DNA of 6,406 nt from Burkholderiaceae bacterium (lineage in GTDB: Bacteria > Pseudomonadota > Gammaproteobacteria > Burkholderiales > Burkholderiaceae_C), in contig JAFMJA010000159.1 of NCBI GenBank assembly GCA_017853735.1, positions 1-6,406 on the forward strand, given 5' to 3'. The position numbers and the translations under genes were made by a program. Below, in pieces: positions 5,318-6,406 of the stretch. Below the pieces are notes generated by a model. That model was not told the DNA's origin. It ran no database searches and saw only the letters and a program-made list of their open reading frames with translations. Position 1 is the first letter of the stretch; each line of letters begins with the position of its first letter.

Positions 5318-6112
5318 TCAACGAATCAAGAAATAAGCTGCCAGCAAATAAAGTACCAGTCCGAATATGCGCTTGAGGGGGCGAATGTCCATGCGGTGCG
5401 CGGTACGAGCGCCCAAGGGTGCAGTGATCATGCTCAAGCTGGCGATCACCACCAGTCCGGGCAAGTAAAGATAGCCGAAGGCGCCCGGTGGCATGTCGGT
5501 CAGTGATCGTCCCGCCCAGATATAGCCCAATGTGCCCGCCAAAGCGATAGGAAAGCCCAGCGCCGAAGAAGTAGCAACGGCCTGGTGAATTTTGATGTTG
5601 CACCAGGTCATGAAGGGCACTGAAATAAAGGCACCCCCCGCACCGACCACAGACGACAACAGGCCAACCAGGCCGCCCACACCCAGCATGCCGCCCGGTC
5701 CTGGCAAGGTGCGCGATGCCTTGGGTTTGCGATCAACCAATAGCTGCGTGGCCGAATAGGCGACGAAGAGCGCAAACACAATGCTCAAAATTCGGGTGGG
5801 TAAGGCGGCGGCGATTTGGGCCCCGAGTAGTGAGCCAAGCAGGATGCCAGGTGCCAGTGTGCGGGCCACTGGCCACATTACTGCGCCATGCTTGTGATGG
5901 GCCCGCACCGAGGAGAGTGAAGTGAAGCAAATGGTGGCCAAAGAGGTGGCCACAGCCATTTTGACCACATGTTCTGGCGAAAAACCCTTGCTTTCCAGGA
6001 TCATGGTCATGAAAGGCACCATGATCATGCCGCCACCTATGCCGAGTAAACCGGCCAGAAAACCTCCGGCAGCGCCCATCAGGGCGAGTTCTGCAATCAA
6101 CTGCGCATCCAT
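5318..6112 (-). CDS. TSUP / TauE-SafE-family membrane permease
   Basis: This is an inner-membrane protein of 264 residues, about eight membrane segments, from the family of putative exporters or importers of sulfite, sulfonates and other small anions. The family's two-fold repeat is plain: GLLGIGGGMIMVPFM (21-35) mirrors SVVGAGGAFISVPFM (154-168), and AVATSLAT (53-60) mirrors AVATSSAL (178-185). The C-terminal APLGARTAHRM (231-241) is also typical. Length is normal. I chose the ATG at 6112, which starts just before the first membrane segment. A TTG at 6148 would add 12 residues; neither start has a clear Shine-Dalgarno. It is 89 nt upstream of the formyltransferase-like gene on the same strand. 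Substrate is unknown; no sulfur-metabolism gene lies in the window, so a sulfite role is not supported, and an organic anion linked to the TTT substrate or formate is possible. Confidence 0.9.
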   Translation of the reverse strand: MDAQLIAELALMGAAGGFLAGLLGIGGGMIMVPFMTMILESKGFSPEHVVKMAVATSLATICFTSLSSVRAHHKHGAVMWPVARTLAPGILLGSLLGAQIAAALPTRILSIVFALFVAYSATQLLVDRKPKASRTLPGPGGMLGVGGLVGLLSSVVGAGGAFISVPFMTWCNIKIHQAVATSSALGFPIALAGTLGYIWAGRSLTDMPPGAFGYLYLPGLVVIASLSMITAPLGARTAHRMDIRPLKRIFGLVLYLLAAYFLIR

Positions 6113-6165
6113 GTGAATCGGGGGAGTTAAAAAAAAGAGTGTCTGCAAATGTTGCCGGACCGCAT

Positions 6166-6183
6166 CCTGAACCGGGGTTCAGG
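6166..6183. promoter_or_regulatory. Perfect palindrome upstream of the TSUP gene
   Basis: CCTGAACC and GGTTCAGG form a perfect 8-bp inverted repeat around GG, 53 nt before the ATG at 6112. As TGAAC-N4-GTTCA it shares the arm-spacer geometry of the Fnr-type boxes but not their sequence. It may be an operator of another regulator or an mRNA hairpin. The rest of 6113-6355 shows overlapping short palindromes (GCTCA-A-TGAGC at 6260-6270, CAATG-AG-CATTG at 6263-6274) and no recognisable gene. Confidence 0.45.
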
Positions 6184-6355
6184 TGGGCGAGGGCAGCACA
6201 GGCCTTGGGTTCATCTGACGCGAGACGATCACGCTGGCCAGGCAATGTACCAAGCCCGAGCTCAATGAGCATTGGTTCAAGGAAATATAAAGCCCGACAA
6301 CATTGCAGACACTGACCATTGTAGTGTGCAAGTTGTTTCGCGCAGCCAGTCAGGC

Positions 6356-6406
6356 TCAGATCAGGCGGCCATCATCACCAAGCGCTGCGTCGAGCTTGGC
6401 AATCAA
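6356..6406 (-). CDS. Possible C-terminal end of an unidentified protein, cut by the window edge
   Basis: On the - strand the frame entering at 6406 reads LIAKLDAALGDDGRLI and stops at TGA (6358-6356). The amphipathic, Ala/Leu/Asp-rich composition looks like real protein, but 16 codons are too few to name a family or prove coding. If real, it is a further - strand gene 243 nt upstream of the TSUP gene. The overlapping + strand frame is open too but gives low-complexity Ser/Arg/Ala text. Confidence 0.3.
   Translation of the reverse strand: MIAKLDAALGDDGRLI

Noticed and set aside
6167..6182. CTG-N10-CAG resembling a LexA box
   Set aside because: Only the outer CTG/CAG fit. The inner bases are A and T reversed relative to CTGT/ACAG and the core is GC-rich, and the permease is not an SOS-type gene.

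Overview
The window looks like a chromosomal piece of a betaproteobacterium, most likely Burkholderiales and Comamonadaceae-like (Rhodoferax, Polaromonas or Limnohabitans type). The reasons are a complete tripartite tricarboxylate transporter (TTT) with a Bug-type receptor, a family strongly expanded in that order, moderate GC by eye, and the protein style. The taxon is an inference; no rRNA or marker gene is present.

Layout. A short Crp/Fnr-family regulator (256-864, + strand) faces five genes on the - strand. In transcription order these are a TSUP/TauE-SafE-type permease (6112-5318), a stand-alone protein resembling the N-terminal hydrolase domain of 10-formyltetrahydrofolate dehydrogenase (5228-4296), and the TTT genes tctC (4085-3060), tctB (2938-2429) and tctA (2394-892). 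The regulator and tctA converge on a 28-bp near-perfect palindrome (849-876) that contains the regulator's stop codon and probably ends both transcripts. At the right edge there may be the last 16 codons of another - strand gene (6356-6406). No RNA genes, insertion sequences, CRISPR arrays or phage genes were seen.

How it may work together. A Bug receptor catches an organic acid in the periplasm and TctAB carries it inward. The TSUP permease could export an anion, and the formyltetrahydrofolate-type enzyme suggests one-carbon or formate handling in the pathway. The substrate cannot be read from the sequence.

The most notable signal is regulatory. A TTGAC-N4-GTCAA box (Fnr/Dnr geometry) lies upstream of the regulator. 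A near copy, TTGTC-N4-GTCAA, lies in the gap before tctC, and the two match at 23 of 26 positions including flanking bases. The regulator carries the E-x-x-S-R recognition-helix signature expected for such boxes but lacks iron-sulfur cysteines. I infer an autoregulated Crp/Fnr protein that directly controls the transporter. Two stem-loops between tctC and tctB may set the ratio of receptor to membrane parts.
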